From positions 1,426,001 through 1,490,000 of the forward strand of contig NZ_CP036402.1 in assembly GCF_004322855.1 (NCBI RefSeq): a stretch of DNA of 64,000 nt. The letters run 5' to 3'. Shown here piece after piece: positions 1 through 9,055 of the stretch. The translations under genes were made by a program, and so were the position numbers. Below the pieces are notes generated by a model. It ran no database searches. It was given only the letters and a program-made list of their open reading frames with translations, and was not told the DNA's origin. The stretch's first letter is position 1; every line of letters starts with the position of its first letter. Source of the DNA: Egibacter rhizosphaerae. Its GTDB lineage: Bacteria > Actinomycetota > Nitriliruptoria > Euzebyales > Egibacteraceae.

Positions 1-589
1 CACGCCCCTTCAGAGCCGGGTAGCGCGGGACGTTGATGCCCTCCTTGACCCCGACGACCGCAGGCAGGGGCAACTCGTAGTGCTCACTGCCGTCCGCGGT
101 CCCGCGGGTCAGGGCCACGACCCCGTCGTGGGGCTCGATCGCTTTGATGCCCCCGACCGTCGGGCGGCCGAGCGCGTGCGCGACCCGGATGCCGACCTGG
201 TAGTTCGCGGCGTCGGCGGACTCGTTGCCGAACAGGATCAGGTCGAAGGGCTCGCGGCCGCGCTCCAGATCGCGGACCGCTGCCCCGATCGCCCTCGCGG
301 TGGCCTGCGGGTCGACCTGCTCGTCGCCCGCATCGATGAGCACGCCGTGGTCGACCCCCATCGAGATCGCGTGACGAACCTGTTCGTCGGCCGCCGCCGA
401 GCCCAAGGTCAGCACCGTGCTGGATCCGCCGTGGGCGGTAGCCAGGCGGACGGCCTCCTCCACCGCGCACTCCTCGTGCGGGCTCATGGTGAACGCGAGG
501 TGGGTCGTGTCGACGCGGGTGCCGTCAGCCGTGAGCGCGATCTTCGCTCCCGGTGACGGGACCCGCTTGACGCAGACGAGGATCTCCAT
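1..589 (-). CDS. etfB: Electron transfer flavoprotein beta subunit, C-terminus cut by window edge
   Basis: The first 196 residues of an ETF beta subunit are visible (families are usually about 250-260 residues), starting MEILVCVKRVPSPGAK with ATG at 589. The opening ILVCVKRVP, the FDLILFGNESAD segment and the VVGVKEGIN segment are typical of EtfB, which binds AMP and, with EtfA, carries electrons from flavin dehydrogenases to the quinone pool. It begins 9 nt after the stop of the dimethylglycine-dehydrogenase-like gene, so the two are probably cotranscribed and this ETF is the likely electron acceptor of that enzyme. etfA would be expected just beyond the left edge. Confidence 0.93.
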   Translation of the reverse strand, partial: MEILVCVKRVPSPGAKIALTADGTRVDTTHLAFTMSPHEECAVEEAVRLATAHGGSSTVLTLGSAAADEQVRHAISMGVDHGVLIDAGDEQVDPQATARAIGAAVRDLERGREPFDLILFGNESADAANYQVGIRVAHALGRPTVGGIKAIEPHDGVVALTRGTADGSEHYELPLPAVVGVKEGINVPRYPALKGR

Positions 590-598
590 GGCGGCTCC

Positions 599-3130
599 CT
601 ACGCCTTCATGCGGGTGTCGTCGGGATCGAACAGCGGGGTGCGGCCCGCGCGGGCGACCGTCACCGGGTAGCGCTCCCCCATGTACTCGACGGAGAGGCC
701 GGTACCCTCCACGGCGCGGTCGGACGGCAGGTAGGCCATGAGCAGGTACGCCCCGACCGAGGGGCCGGCACCAGCGCTGGTCACGTAGCTGCGCCGACCC
801 TTCGCGTCGACGAGCTCCTGCCCGTCGCGGGTGAGGATCGGCTCGCCGCCCTGCGGCACGCGGATGATCCCGCTGCTCGACTGGAGGTCGTCGACGGTGA
901 GCGTGCACAGGACCGCGGCGGGCTCGGCCTCGCGGGCAGCCAGGTAGGCGTCCTTGCCGATGAAGTCGGCCGCCTTGACCCTCGGGAGCGCGAGGCCGGC
1001 CTCCACCGCGTCGTACTCGAGCTCGAGCTCGTGGCCCATCAGGCGGTAGCCCTTCTCCATCCGACCCGTCGTGCCGTACACGCCGATGCCGGCGGCGACG
1101 ACCCCGTGGTCCCGACCGGCCTCCCAGAGGGCGTCCCAGAGCTGTTCGCCCTGCTCGATCGCCGCGTGCAGCTCCCAGCCGAGGTCGCCGACGTAGCTGA
1201 TCCGCACCGCCAGCGCGGTCACGGTGCCGACCTCGATCCACTGCGCCGAGCCGAAGCCGAAGGCGTCGTTCGACACGTCGTCGACGGTGGTCGCGGCGAG
1301 CACGTCGCGGGCCCGCGGCCCCCACAACCCGACGGTGCAGGTCGCCGATGACACGTCCACGAGCTGGGCCGAGCCGTCGGCCGGCAGGTGGTCGCGGAAC
1401 CACTTGCCGTCGCGGCCCCCGTGCGCGCCGCCGGTGATGACCCGGAACCGGTCGTCGGCCAGCCGCACGACGGTGAGGTCGCTGCGGAACCCGCCGTTGG
1501 CGGCCAGCACCGGCGTGTAGACCACGCGGCCCACCGCACGGTCGATCTTCGCGACGCACATCCGCTCGAGGTAGTCGAGCGCGCCGGGGCCGGTCACCTC
1601 GAACTGGGCGAACGCGGTCAGGTCGATCATCGCCGCCCGGTCGCGCATCGCGAGGTGCTCGGCGTCGATGATCGGCGACCACCAGCGGGCGTCCCACTCG
1701 TGGGGCCGCTCACCCAGCCGCCCGTGGTACTCGGTGAGCAGCGGACGGTTCGCCTCGTACCACTGCGGGCGCTCCCAACCCCCGGCCTCGAAGAACTCGG
1801 CCTCGAGCGCGACCTCCCGGTCGTAGAAGGGGCTCTTGCGCAGTCGGCGGTTCGACTCCCACTGCTCGCGCGGGTGGACGATCCCGTAGGTCTTGTTGAA
1901 GCCCTCGCTCGCCCTGGCGATCACGTGCGCCCTGGTCCGCTGTGGGGGGTAGAACCGCGCGATGTCGGCGCTGTGGAGGTCGATCTCCTGGTGGCCGTGG
2001 GTCATCCACTCCGCCAGGTACTTGCCGACCCCCGGCCCCTCCTTGATCCACACGGCCGCTGCCGACCACAGGCCGGCCACGTCGGGGGTCTCGCCGAGCA
2101 GCGGACCCCCGTCGGGCGTCAGGGACAGCAGGCCGTTGATGCCGTGGCGGATGCCCGCGCCCTCGCGCGTCAGGAGGTCGGGCATCAACTCGAGCGCGTC
2201 CTCGAGCTGCGGGTCGAAGTCCTCCTTGGTGAGCGGCAGCTGGGTGGGCGAGAGCGTCGCCTCCTCGATCGAGGGGATCTCCCACGGGTCGTGCAGGATC
2301 GGCCGGTGCGCGTAGCTGCCGATCTCCATGTCCGCCCCCGACTGCCGCTCGTACATGAGCGCGTCCATGTCGCGCACGATGGGCCAAGCGATCTCGGAAC
2401 GGGTCTCGGCGAGCTCGGGGATGGGCCCCACGTCGATCATCTGGTGCACCGCGGGGATGAGCGGCAGCCGCGCACCGGCGAGGCCGGCGATGTGGCGACT
2501 CCACACGCCGGACGCGACGACGACCGCGTCGGTGGCGATGTCACCACGGTCGGTCCGTACCCGCGTGACCCGCCGGAGACCGCCCGGGGTCTGCTCGGTG
2601 TCGATCCCGAGCACCGTGGTGTTCGCGAACACCGCGAGGTCGGCACGCGCCGCCGCCTGTTCGCGCATCAGCACCCCGGCCTGCAGCGGGTCGACCACCG
2701 CGACCGACGGGGTGTAGAAGCCGGCGAGGATCACCTCGGGATCGACGAACGGGACGAGCTCGGTCACCTCCTTCGGTCCGATGAGCTCCGAGTCGATGCC
2801 CCAGGCCTTGGCCGACGTCATGCGCCTGCGCAGTTCCTCGACCCGTTCCTCGGTGCGCGCGACCTCGACTCCCCCGCTGGTGGTCAGCACGTCGAGCTCG
2901 GCGTACTGGCGCATCGAGTCGACCGTGATGTGCGTGATCTCCTTCGAGTGGTCGACGGGGAAGATGAAGTTCGACGCGTGACCGGTGGAGCCCCCGGGAT
3001 CCGGCAGCGGCCCCTTGTCGAGAAGCACGATCGACCCCCACCCCTGTTGCGCGAGGTGGTGGACCATCGAGTTGCCGACGATGCCGGCGCCGATAACGAC
3101 GACGTCTGCCTGCTCGGGTGGGGTGCTCAT
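599..3130 (-). CDS. Dimethylglycine/sarcosine dehydrogenase-like flavoprotein with C-terminal GcvT domain
   Basis: 843 residues. The N-terminal half is a DAO-type FAD oxidoreductase with dinucleotide motif GAGIVGNS near residues 14-21. His51 in GGSTGHASNF sits where dimethylglycine and sarcosine dehydrogenases attach FAD covalently (GSTWHAAG in the mammalian enzymes). The C-terminal half, from about residue 430, is a GcvT/aminomethyltransferase domain that binds tetrahydrofolate. Known relatives oxidatively demethylate N-methyl amines and pass the C1 unit to THF as 5,10-methylene-THF. The ATG at 3130 is preferred over the longer frame because AAAGGGGG lies just upstream and the flavin fold starts directly after it. 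The adjacent etfB argues for a dehydrogenase rather than an oxidase. Exact substrate (dimethylglycine, sarcosine or another N-methyl compound) is not determinable here. Confidence 0.88.
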   Translation of the reverse strand: MSTPPEQADVVVIGAGIVGNSMVHHLAQQGWGSIVLLDKGPLPDPGGSTGHASNFIFPVDHSKEITHITVDSMRQYAELDVLTTSGGVEVARTEERVEELRRRMTSAKAWGIDSELIGPKEVTELVPFVDPEVILAGFYTPSVAVVDPLQAGVLMREQAAARADLAVFANTTVLGIDTEQTPGGLRRVTRVRTDRGDIATDAVVVASGVWSRHIAGLAGARLPLIPAVHQMIDVGPIPELAETRSEIAWPIVRDMDALMYERQSGADMEIGSYAHRPILHDPWEIPSIEEATLSPTQLPLTKEDFDPQLEDALELMPDLLTREGAGIRHGINGLLSLTPDGGPLLGETPDVAGLWSAAAVWIKEGPGVGKYLAEWMTHGHQEIDLHSADIARFYPPQRTRAHVIARASEGFNKTYGIVHPREQWESNRRLRKSPFYDREVALEAEFFEAGGWERPQWYEANRPLLTEYHGRLGERPHEWDARWWSPIIDAEHLAMRDRAAMIDLTAFAQFEVTGPGALDYLERMCVAKIDRAVGRVVYTPVLAANGGFRSDLTVVRLADDRFRVITGGAHGGRDGKWFRDHLPADGSAQLVDVSSATCTVGLWGPRARDVLAATTVDDVSNDAFGFGSAQWIEVGTVTALAVRISYVGDLGWELHAAIEQGEQLWDALWEAGRDHGVVAAGIGVYGTTGRMEKGYRLMGHELELEYDAVEAGLALPRVKAADFIGKDAYLAAREAEPAAVLCTLTVDDLQSSSGIIRVPQGGEPILTRDGQELVDAKGRRSYVTSAGAGPSVGAYLLMAYLPSDRAVEGTGLSVEYMGERYPVTVARAGRTPLFDPDDTRMKA

Positions 3131-3203
3131 GGTGCCCCCTTTCGGGTCGGCCGGGGCGGTGATCGGCAGTGGTCGGGCGGGATTCACACGGACGGATACC
3201 TGT

Positions 3204-3935
3204 TCAGATGACCTCGCGGACGGTGCGCTCGAAGCCGGCGATGTGGGCGCGCACCACCAACTCGGCGCGCGCGGAGTCCCCGTCGCGGACCGCCTCGAGC
3301 AGCTCGACGTGCTCCGCGACCGCTTGCGGCAGCCAAGGGACGCGGTCGAGGACGAGGAACCACAGACGCAGGCTCAAGAGGAAGTGCTCCTCGGCGACCC
3401 GCTGCAGGTACGGGTTGTGCGCGGCGCGATGCACATGGCGGTGCACCATCTGGTCGACGCGCATGAGGGTCCGCTGGTCCGCGTCCTCGTGCGCGGCGAC
3501 GTGACCGAGGAGTTCAGCAGCCGCCGCACGTTCCCGAGCGTTCGCGCGCTCGGCGGCCAGTCGCGCCGCGTGGCCCTCGACCTCCACGCGCAGCTCGCTA
3601 ATCGCGGCGAGATCCCCGATGTCGACGTGGGTGACGTACATGCCGCGACGCGGGACGACCTCGACGAGGCGATCGTCGGCCAACCGGCGGAGCGCCTCCC
3701 GCACGGGGGTGCGGCCGAGATCGAGCTCGGCCATGAGCGCCTTCTCGTCGATCGTCGTCCCCGGGGGAAGGTCGAGGGCGACGATCGCGTCGCGGATGAG
3801 GTAGTAGGCCTTGTCGGCGAGGCTCGCGGGCCGCACGTCTCCCGCGACGAGTGTGCGCAGTTCCGGGAGGTCGAGGCCGTGCGCCTCCGGCTGCGCCGAT
3901 TCGTGGCGGCCCGTGGCCGCGTCCGTGCCCGTCAT
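3204..3935 (-). CDS. GntR-family transcriptional regulator, FadR/FCD subfamily
   Basis: 243 residues. A winged helix-turn-helix (around DEKALMAELDLGRTPVREAL) is followed by an all-helical FCD effector domain with the usual metal-ligand pattern (DQMVH, then EHVELLEAV, then RAHI). FCD regulators bind small organic acids or amino acids and usually repress neighbouring catabolic genes. The start at 3935 is chosen because a promoter (TTGACG, 17 nt, TAGATA) ends 7 nt upstream of that ATG, giving a leaderless mRNA; the longer frame would start inside the promoter. It lies 73 nt upstream of the dimethylglycine-dehydrogenase-like gene in the same direction and probably heads that operon and controls it. 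Confidence 0.9.
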   Translation of the reverse strand: MTGTDAATGRHESAQPEAHGLDLPELRTLVAGDVRPASLADKAYYLIRDAIVALDLPPGTTIDEKALMAELDLGRTPVREALRRLADDRLVEVVPRRGMYVTHVDIGDLAAISELRVEVEGHAARLAAERANARERAAAAELLGHVAAHEDADQRTLMRVDQMVHRHVHRAAHNPYLQRVAEEHFLLSLRLWFLVLDRVPWLPQAVAEHVELLEAVRDGDSARAELVVRAHIAGFERTVREVI

Positions 3936-3942
3936 GGTGATA

Positions 3943-4009
3943 TATCTACGACACATCAGCCGTTGCGTCAAGAGAAACCTGACGCACTATACGCAACGAA
4001 TCGCGTTGC
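3943..4009 (-). promoter_or_regulatory. Leaderless promoter and clustered operator-like inverted repeats of the gntR operon
   Basis: On the minus strand TTGACG (3966-3971) and TAGATA (3943-3948) are separated by exactly 17 nt, and the -10 ends 7 nt before the ATG at 3935. Over and behind it lie CGTTGCGT at 3961-3968, its complement at 3991-3998, a second pair GCAACG/CGTTGC at 3993-3998 and 4004-4009, and GCGTCA/TGACGC at 3965-3970 and 3980-3985. One half-site overlaps the -35 box, as expected for autorepression by the GntR product. The promoter is seen directly; the operator role is inference. Confidence 0.6.
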
Positions 4010-4046
4010 CCTGGCTGATCGGCCAGGTCCCTCGAAGGACCCGAAG

Positions 4047-4104
4047 CTCCGTCCGGGCGGGCACGTGCTCAGAGCTGCACACCACCCCGCCCAGCTGAAG
4101 GGAG
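4047..4104. terminator. GC-rich hairpin 3' of folC, copy A of a dispersed intergenic repeat
   Basis: GGGCGGG (4055-4061) can pair with CCCGCCC (4086-4092). The stretch shares two blocks of 16 and 13 identical bases with copy B at 46859-46924, and a related copy C lies at 35160-35240. All three follow the stop codon of a minus-strand gene, so a terminator or 3'-end processing role is likely. There is no T-tract. Confidence 0.5.
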
Positions 4105-4186
4105 GCAGCGCTGGGGATTCAGGCGAAGGGGGAGCAGCGCCGGGGGTCAGTGAAGGGCGAGCAGCGCCGGGGACTCAGCGGACGGG
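4101..4186. repeat. Three imperfect tandem copies of a 27-30 bp unit at the folC 3' end
   Basis: Units at 4101-4130, 4131-4157 and 4158-4186 each carry a GCAGCGCCGGGG-like core followed by TCAG and GAAGGG or a variant. The third copy contains the folC stop codon (4175-4177), so the array looks like a duplication of the gene's 3' end into the spacer. Confidence 0.6.
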
Positions 4187-5569
4187 GAGGCCGAGCGCGT
4201 CGCGGGCCGCGCCCACGAGGTAGAGCGACCCGGTGACCACCACGAGATCCTCGGCCCCCGCCGAGGCACCCGCCGCTTCGAGCGCACCGCCGATGTCGGC
4301 GATCGGCTCCGCGTCGCGACCGGCCAAGCGGGCCTGCTTCGCGAGCGCATCGGGCGGCGCGCTGCGCCCCGTCGGTGCCTGCGTGGTGACGATCCGGTCA
4401 CAGACCGGCAACAGCGCGTCCACGATCCCCCCGTAGTCCTTGTCGCCCATCGCGCCGAGCACGAGCGTCCGCCGACGCGCCGGGAACTCGCGAACCAGTG
4501 CGTCCGCGAGGGCAGCGGCTCCGGCGGGGTTGTGCGCCCCGTCGAGGACGACCGGCGCCCCCCGCGGAGTCGCCGAGCGGACCACCTCCAGCCGCCCCGA
4601 GCACCGGACCGCCGCGAAGCCCGAGTGGACCGCGTCGGGGTCGAGACCGCTCGACAGCATCGCCTCCACGGCAGCGAGCGCACAGGCGGCATTGGCGGCC
4701 TGGTGGGCGCCACGCAGGGGCAGGGTGATGTCGTCGATCACGAGGTCCCCGCTCCGCAGCGCCACCTGCTGCCCGGCAGGACCGGGAGTGCGTCGCACCA
4801 CCGCGAAGTCGGTTCCCGCCCGCAACACCGTGGCGTCGCGAGCGCGCGCCTCGGCCTCGATCACCGCGGCGGCCTCGGGTTCCTGCGCGGCGGACACGAC
4901 GGTCGCGCCGTCGGCGATGATCCCGGCCTTCTCGCCGGCCACCTCGCCGACGGTCGAGCCGAGTTCGGCGTGATCCAGCCGGACCGGGTTGATCACCGCC
5001 ACGTCCGCATCGACGACGTTCGTGGCATCCCACCGTCCACCCATGCCGACCTCGACCGCGGCGATCTCGACACCGGCGCGCGCGAAGCGCTCGTACGCGA
5101 GCGCCGTGAGGGTCTCGAAGAACGTGACCATCTCGTCGCGCGCGGCCTCCACCTCGGCGAGCGGGGCGCGCAACCGCGCGAGCGTGTCGACGAGCTCCTC
5201 GCGGCCGAGCGGGGCCCCGTCGACCCGCACCCGCTCCCCGACCTCCTGCAGATGCGGCGAGGTGTACGTACCGGCGCGCACGCCGTGGGCGACGAGGAGC
5301 GCGCTCACGAGGCTCGCGAGCGTCGTCTTGCCGTTCGTGCCGGTCACGTGCACGGCCCGGAACGCCCGCTGCGGCTCGCCCAGGGCGGTGCACAGCGCGC
5401 GGATGCGACCCAGCCCGGGGACCATCCGATCCGGCCGACGGGAGAACAGCGCGCGCACCGCCTCGTCGTACGCGTGGTCGGCGGACCCCGAGCGGGAGGC
5501 CGCGCCGTCCGAACCATCCGGGGCCACACCGTCCGGCTCGGGGGGGCCCTCACGCCCCGGAGCGCTCAC
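4175..5569 (-). CDS. folC: Folylpolyglutamate synthase / dihydrofolate synthase
   Basis: 464 residues, Mur-ligase superfamily. The P-loop HVTGTNGKTT lies near residue 75, the central domain carries VEVGMGGRWDATN, and the C-terminal domain carries VVLDGAHNPAG, all diagnostic of FolC. The enzyme adds glutamates to (dihydro)pteroate and folates with ATP, which retains folates in the cell and is favoured by many C1 enzymes. GTG start at 5569 overlaps the stop of the cyclohydrolase gene by 4 nt (GTGA), indicating translational coupling. The first 30 or so residues are low-complexity, so a later start is possible. Its place in a C1 operon suggests it supplies polyglutamylated THF for the neighbouring enzymes. 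Confidence 0.95.
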   Translation of the reverse strand: MSAPGREGPPEPDGVAPDGSDGAASRSGSADHAYDEAVRALFSRRPDRMVPGLGRIRALCTALGEPQRAFRAVHVTGTNGKTTLASLVSALLVAHGVRAGTYTSPHLQEVGERVRVDGAPLGREELVDTLARLRAPLAEVEAARDEMVTFFETLTALAYERFARAGVEIAAVEVGMGGRWDATNVVDADVAVINPVRLDHAELGSTVGEVAGEKAGIIADGATVVSAAQEPEAAAVIEAEARARDATVLRAGTDFAVVRRTPGPAGQQVALRSGDLVIDDITLPLRGAHQAANAACALAAVEAMLSSGLDPDAVHSGFAAVRCSGRLEVVRSATPRGAPVVLDGAHNPAGAAALADALVREFPARRRTLVLGAMGDKDYGGIVDALLPVCDRIVTTQAPTGRSAPPDALAKQARLAGRDAEPIADIGGALEAAGASAGAEDLVVVTGSLYLVGAARDALGLPVR

Positions 5570-6156
5570 CGCACGCTCCGCGATTCGACGGCGGCACCGG
5601 AGCGAGCGCGGGCTTCGCCGGCGGCGGCCGCGAGCCAGCGCCCGCGCTCGCCCCGAGGATCACCGTGGCGTGGCCCGATCCCCGCGTCGCGAAGATTCAG
5701 GTGGACCAGCATCACTGCCGCCCGCGTTCCCGCCTCGGCGAGCAGCGCCGCCGTGTGCGCGTCGCCGCGCAACCACGGTTTCCCGCGTCCGGCGAGCTCC
5801 GCGGCCGCGTCCGCGAGCTCGGCCCCGACCTCGGCGATCGCGAGCGGGGTGTCGGAGGCCGCGCTGAGGGCGTCGGCCAGCGAACCCTCGCCGCGGTTCG
5901 CGGCGACGACGCCGTGATAGGAGCCGGCGTCCGCCTCGGCCAGCTGTTCTGCTCGGCCTCGTAGCACCTCGGCCCGCTCGAGGATCTCGTGCGCTTCCTC
6001 GATGCGCCCCACCGCCTTGCGCGCACACTTCGACACGAGGCTCGCAGCGAAGCCCACGACGAGGGCGGCCGACGAGCCCGCAGCCGGGGTGGGCGCCTCG
6101 CCCGCCACAGCCTTGAGCACATCGGTCACCGAACGGCTGGCCAGTTCCGTCTCCAC
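5566..6156 (-). CDS. fchA: Cyclodeaminase/cyclohydrolase family protein (FchA-type methenyl-THF cyclohydrolase)
   Basis: 196 residues, matching the C-terminal cyclodeaminase domain of formiminotransferase-cyclodeaminase. The opening PTPAAGSSAALVVGFAASL is the family signature for the folate site. In acetogens and methylotrophs the free-standing form (FchA) interconverts 5,10-methenyl-THF and 10-formyl-THF; cyclodeaminases acting on formimino-THF are the alternative. Adjacent fhs and metF and the absence of a formiminotransferase favour the cyclohydrolase role. GTG start; its stop overlaps the folC start. Confidence 0.85.
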   Translation of the reverse strand: METELASRSVTDVLKAVAGEAPTPAAGSSAALVVGFAASLVSKCARKAVGRIEEAHEILERAEVLRGRAEQLAEADAGSYHGVVAANRGEGSLADALSAASDTPLAIAEVGAELADAAAELAGRGKPWLRGDAHTAALLAEAGTRAAVMLVHLNLRDAGIGPRHGDPRGERGRWLAAAAGEARARSGAAVESRSVR

Positions 6157-6246
6157 CGGTCCTTCGTCCTCCTCGCGCCCGGCCCCGTATGACCGTAGCG
6201 TTTTCTCGAGCCACCACCGCGCCCGCGCGGGGAGCCGGTCAGCGTC

Positions 6247-7944
6247 TCACGACAGGCCGACCACCTGCCCGTCCTCGTCGAGGTCGACGCGCTCGACCGC
6301 CGGCGCGGACGACAAGCCGGGCATCGTGCGCATCTCACCCGCGAGCGGGTAGACGAACCCGGCGCCGACGCTCGCGCGAACGTCGCGGATCGGGAACGTG
6401 AACCCGGTCGGCGCCCCGACGAGCTTGGGATCGTGGGACAACGACAGATGGGTCTTCGCGATGCACACCGGGAGGTTCCCGAAACCGTGCCGCTCGAAGC
6501 CCTCGAGCTTCTTCGCGGCCGCCGGCGCGATCTCGACGTCGTCGGCCCCGTAGATCTCGGTCGCGATCGTACGGATCTTCTCCGTGAGGGTCGCGTCGCT
6601 CGGGTAGAGGAACCCGAAGTCGTTCGGCTCGCTGGCCGCCTCGTCGACGGCCTCCGCGAGTTCGATGGCGCCCTTGCCCCCCTCCGTGAAGTGGGTGCAG
6701 ACCGCGACGCGCGCACCCATCTCCTCGGCCACCTCACGGATCGCCTTGTGCTCGCTCGCGTGGTCGGTGGGGAACGCGTTGATCGCCACGACCGGGCTCA
6801 CCCCGTGGCGGCGGACGTTCTGGACCTGCCGGCGCAGATTCTCGGCACCCGCGTGGACGTCCTCGGGGTTCTCGGCGAGCAGGTCCTCCGGGAGCGGCTT
6901 GCCCGCCACGACCTTGTGGCGGCCCGAATGCGCCTTGAGCGCCCGCACCGTCGCCACCACCACGGCGGCATCGGGGGTGAGACCCGAGTTGCGGCACTTG
7001 ATGTTGAAGAACCGCTCCGCGCCCATGTCCGCGCCGAAACCGGCCTCGGTGACGAGCACGTCCCCGCTGCGGATGCCAACGTAATCGGCGACGATCGACG
7101 AGTTGCCATGGGCGATGTTCCCGAACGGGCCGGCGTGCACGAGCACCGGGGTCTGTTCGAGGGTCTGCATGAGGTTGGGCTTCAGCGCCTCCTTCAGCAG
7201 CACGGCCATCGAGCCCGCGGCCTTCAGGTCCTCGGCGGTCACCGGTTCGCCAGCGGCGGTGTAGGCGACCACGATGCGGCCGAGTCGCGCGCGCAGGTCG
7301 GCCAGCGAGGTCGCGAGCGCGAGCACCGCCATCACCTCGCTCGCCGCGGTGATGTCGAAACCGGTCTCCCGGGGCGTCCCGTCGGCCTTTCCACCCAGCC
7401 CACCGACGATGTTGCGCAGGCTGCGGTCGTTGACGTCGAGCACACGCCGCCACGCGATGTTGTGCTGATCGATCCCGAGCGCGTTGCCCTTGTCGATGTG
7501 GTTGTCGATGACCGCTGCGAGGAGGTTGTGCGCCGCCGTGACCGCGTGCATGTCCCCGGTGAGGTGCAGGTTGAGTGACTCCATCGGCACGACCTGGCTG
7601 TACCCGCCCCCCGCAGCCCCGCCCTTTATGCCGAAGGTCGGCCCCATCGACGGCTGGCGGATCGCAACGGTCGCCTGACGACCGATGTGGCTGAAGGCCT
7701 GCCCCAGGCCGACCGTGGTCGTGGTCTTGCCCTCGCCGAGCGGCGTGGGCGTGATGGCGGTCACGACGACGTACTTCGCCCTCGGTCGATCGGCGCGACG
7801 CTCGATCGCCTCGAGGTCGACCTTCGCGACGGTGCGCCCGTACGGCTCGAGGTGCTCGGGGTCGATGCCCATGCTCGCGCCGACGTCGTCGGGGGGCAGC
7901 AGGCGGGCGGTCCGGGAGATCTCGAGGTCGCTCGGGAACGTCAT
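6247..7944 (-). CDS. fhs: Formate-tetrahydrofolate ligase
   Basis: 565 residues, the family's usual length. The P-loop-like ATP site TPLGEGKTTTTVGL and the segments QPSMGPTFGIKGGAAGGGYSQ and LTGDMHAVTAAHNL are highly conserved in Fhs. The enzyme makes 10-formyl-THF from formate, THF and ATP, and can run in reverse to release formate and conserve ATP. The ATG at 7944 overlaps the metF stop by 4 nt (ATGA) with AGGAGG upstream, so metF and fhs are translationally coupled. Beside metF and demethylase-like genes the reverse, C1-oxidising direction is plausible. Confidence 0.97.
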   Translation of the reverse strand: MTFPSDLEISRTARLLPPDDVGASMGIDPEHLEPYGRTVAKVDLEAIERRADRPRAKYVVVTAITPTPLGEGKTTTTVGLGQAFSHIGRQATVAIRQPSMGPTFGIKGGAAGGGYSQVVPMESLNLHLTGDMHAVTAAHNLLAAVIDNHIDKGNALGIDQHNIAWRRVLDVNDRSLRNIVGGLGGKADGTPRETGFDITAASEVMAVLALATSLADLRARLGRIVVAYTAAGEPVTAEDLKAAGSMAVLLKEALKPNLMQTLEQTPVLVHAGPFGNIAHGNSSIVADYVGIRSGDVLVTEAGFGADMGAERFFNIKCRNSGLTPDAAVVVATVRALKAHSGRHKVVAGKPLPEDLLAENPEDVHAGAENLRRQVQNVRRHGVSPVVAINAFPTDHASEHKAIREVAEEMGARVAVCTHFTEGGKGAIELAEAVDEAASEPNDFGFLYPSDATLTEKIRTIATEIYGADDVEIAPAAAKKLEGFERHGFGNLPVCIAKTHLSLSHDPKLVGAPTGFTFPIRDVRASVGAGFVYPLAGEMRTMPGLSSAPAVERVDLDEDGQVVGLS

Positions 7945-8990
7945 CGTCGTCCTCCTGCACGGGTCGTCGTCGTGTGACGAGGGGACTCGGGGGTTCCGGG
8001 ACCGTCCGCCGGCCCGAATCCCTGCTGATCGGCGGTGGTGCCATCGGCAGTGTCGCTCATCGCCGCCGGCCGCGTGTCCACCCGCCCTCTGGGAGGTGCG
8101 GTCGTGTGGCGGCCGCGGCGCGCGGGTGATCGCAGGCGCCGCGCTCGGCGGCGGTCGGCCTCGGCCCTCTCGTGCGCCTCGACCGCCCAGCGGTAGCTCT
8201 CGGCCACCTGGTTGAACGTGTAGACGTGGAAGCCTTCCAGGTCGACGTACCCGTCACGGGCCATCGTTCCCAGGCGCTTCACGAGCCGGTCGGGCCGGTA
8301 GCCACCCCGGATGAGGCGCAGGGCGCTCTCGCGGTTGCCGCGCAGGAACCGCACGCTGTCGCCGATGCCAAGCCGCACGGAGATCGACAGGAGCCTGCGG
8401 GCGTCCACGACGCCGGGAATCCCGGCGAAGGCGGGCAGGGTGACGCCCGCGTCGCGCACCTCGCCCAACCACCGCGCGATGGTGTCGGCGTCGAAGCACA
8501 GCTGCGTCACCATGTAGGTCGCGTGCTCCTGCTTGTGCAGGAGGGCGTCCGTGAGCGTGCGGTCGTCGACGAGGTAGTGGCCCTCGGGATAGGCGGGGAC
8601 GCCCAGATTCGGGAACGGATGGCCGAGCTGCGCGAGTGCCTCCAGCAGCTCCCACCCGTTCTGGAAGTCGCCGACCGGCTCGGTCGCGTCGCCACCGACG
8701 ACGAACACGTCCTCGACGCCCACGGCCAGGAGGCGACCGGCGAACTCCTGGAGACGGCCGGCGGGCATCTGCTTGGCCGAGAGGTGCGGGACCACACGAA
8801 GCCCCCGACCGGCCAACCGCTGGGCCAGCTCCACCGTCGCCTCGAGGCCCTTGGTCGGAGACGAGGTGACCGTGACCGTCGTGCCGGCCGGCAGTGCGTC
8901 GACCTTCGCCTCCGCGCCCTTGAGGGGCAGGATCTCGAAGCGCGGGTTCTCGAGCAGATCCGCGATCGCGCGCCGCGTCTCCGGACTCAT
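7941..8990 (-). CDS. metF: Methylenetetrahydrofolate reductase family protein
   Basis: 349 residues: a TIM-barrel MTHFR fold (segments VTVTSSPTKGLEATVELA, FVVGGDATEPVGDFQNGWELLEAL and FDADTIARWL) followed by a roughly 70-residue low-complexity basic and polar tail that canonical MetF lacks. MTHFR interconverts 5,10-methylene-THF and 5-methyl-THF using flavin. In THF-dependent demethylation (LigM/DesA systems) MetF runs in the oxidising direction. ATG at 8990 with GGAGG in the leader. Overlaps fhs by 4 nt. Assignment to the family is firm; the direction in vivo is inferred from neighbours. Confidence 0.88.
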   Translation of the reverse strand: MSPETRRAIADLLENPRFEILPLKGAEAKVDALPAGTTVTVTSSPTKGLEATVELAQRLAGRGLRVVPHLSAKQMPAGRLQEFAGRLLAVGVEDVFVVGGDATEPVGDFQNGWELLEALAQLGHPFPNLGVPAYPEGHYLVDDRTLTDALLHKQEHATYMVTQLCFDADTIARWLGEVRDAGVTLPAFAGIPGVVDARRLLSISVRLGIGDSVRFLRGNRESALRLIRGGYRPDRLVKRLGTMARDGYVDLEGFHVYTFNQVAESYRWAVEAHERAEADRRRARRLRSPARRGRHTTAPPRGRVDTRPAAMSDTADGTTADQQGFGPADGPGTPESPRHTTTTRAGGRR

Positions 8991-9055
8991 CGCCGCCTCC
9001 GTCTCGCTCGGTGCGGGGAGCGGGCGCGTGCGGAGTCCACCCCCCCCGTGTGATT

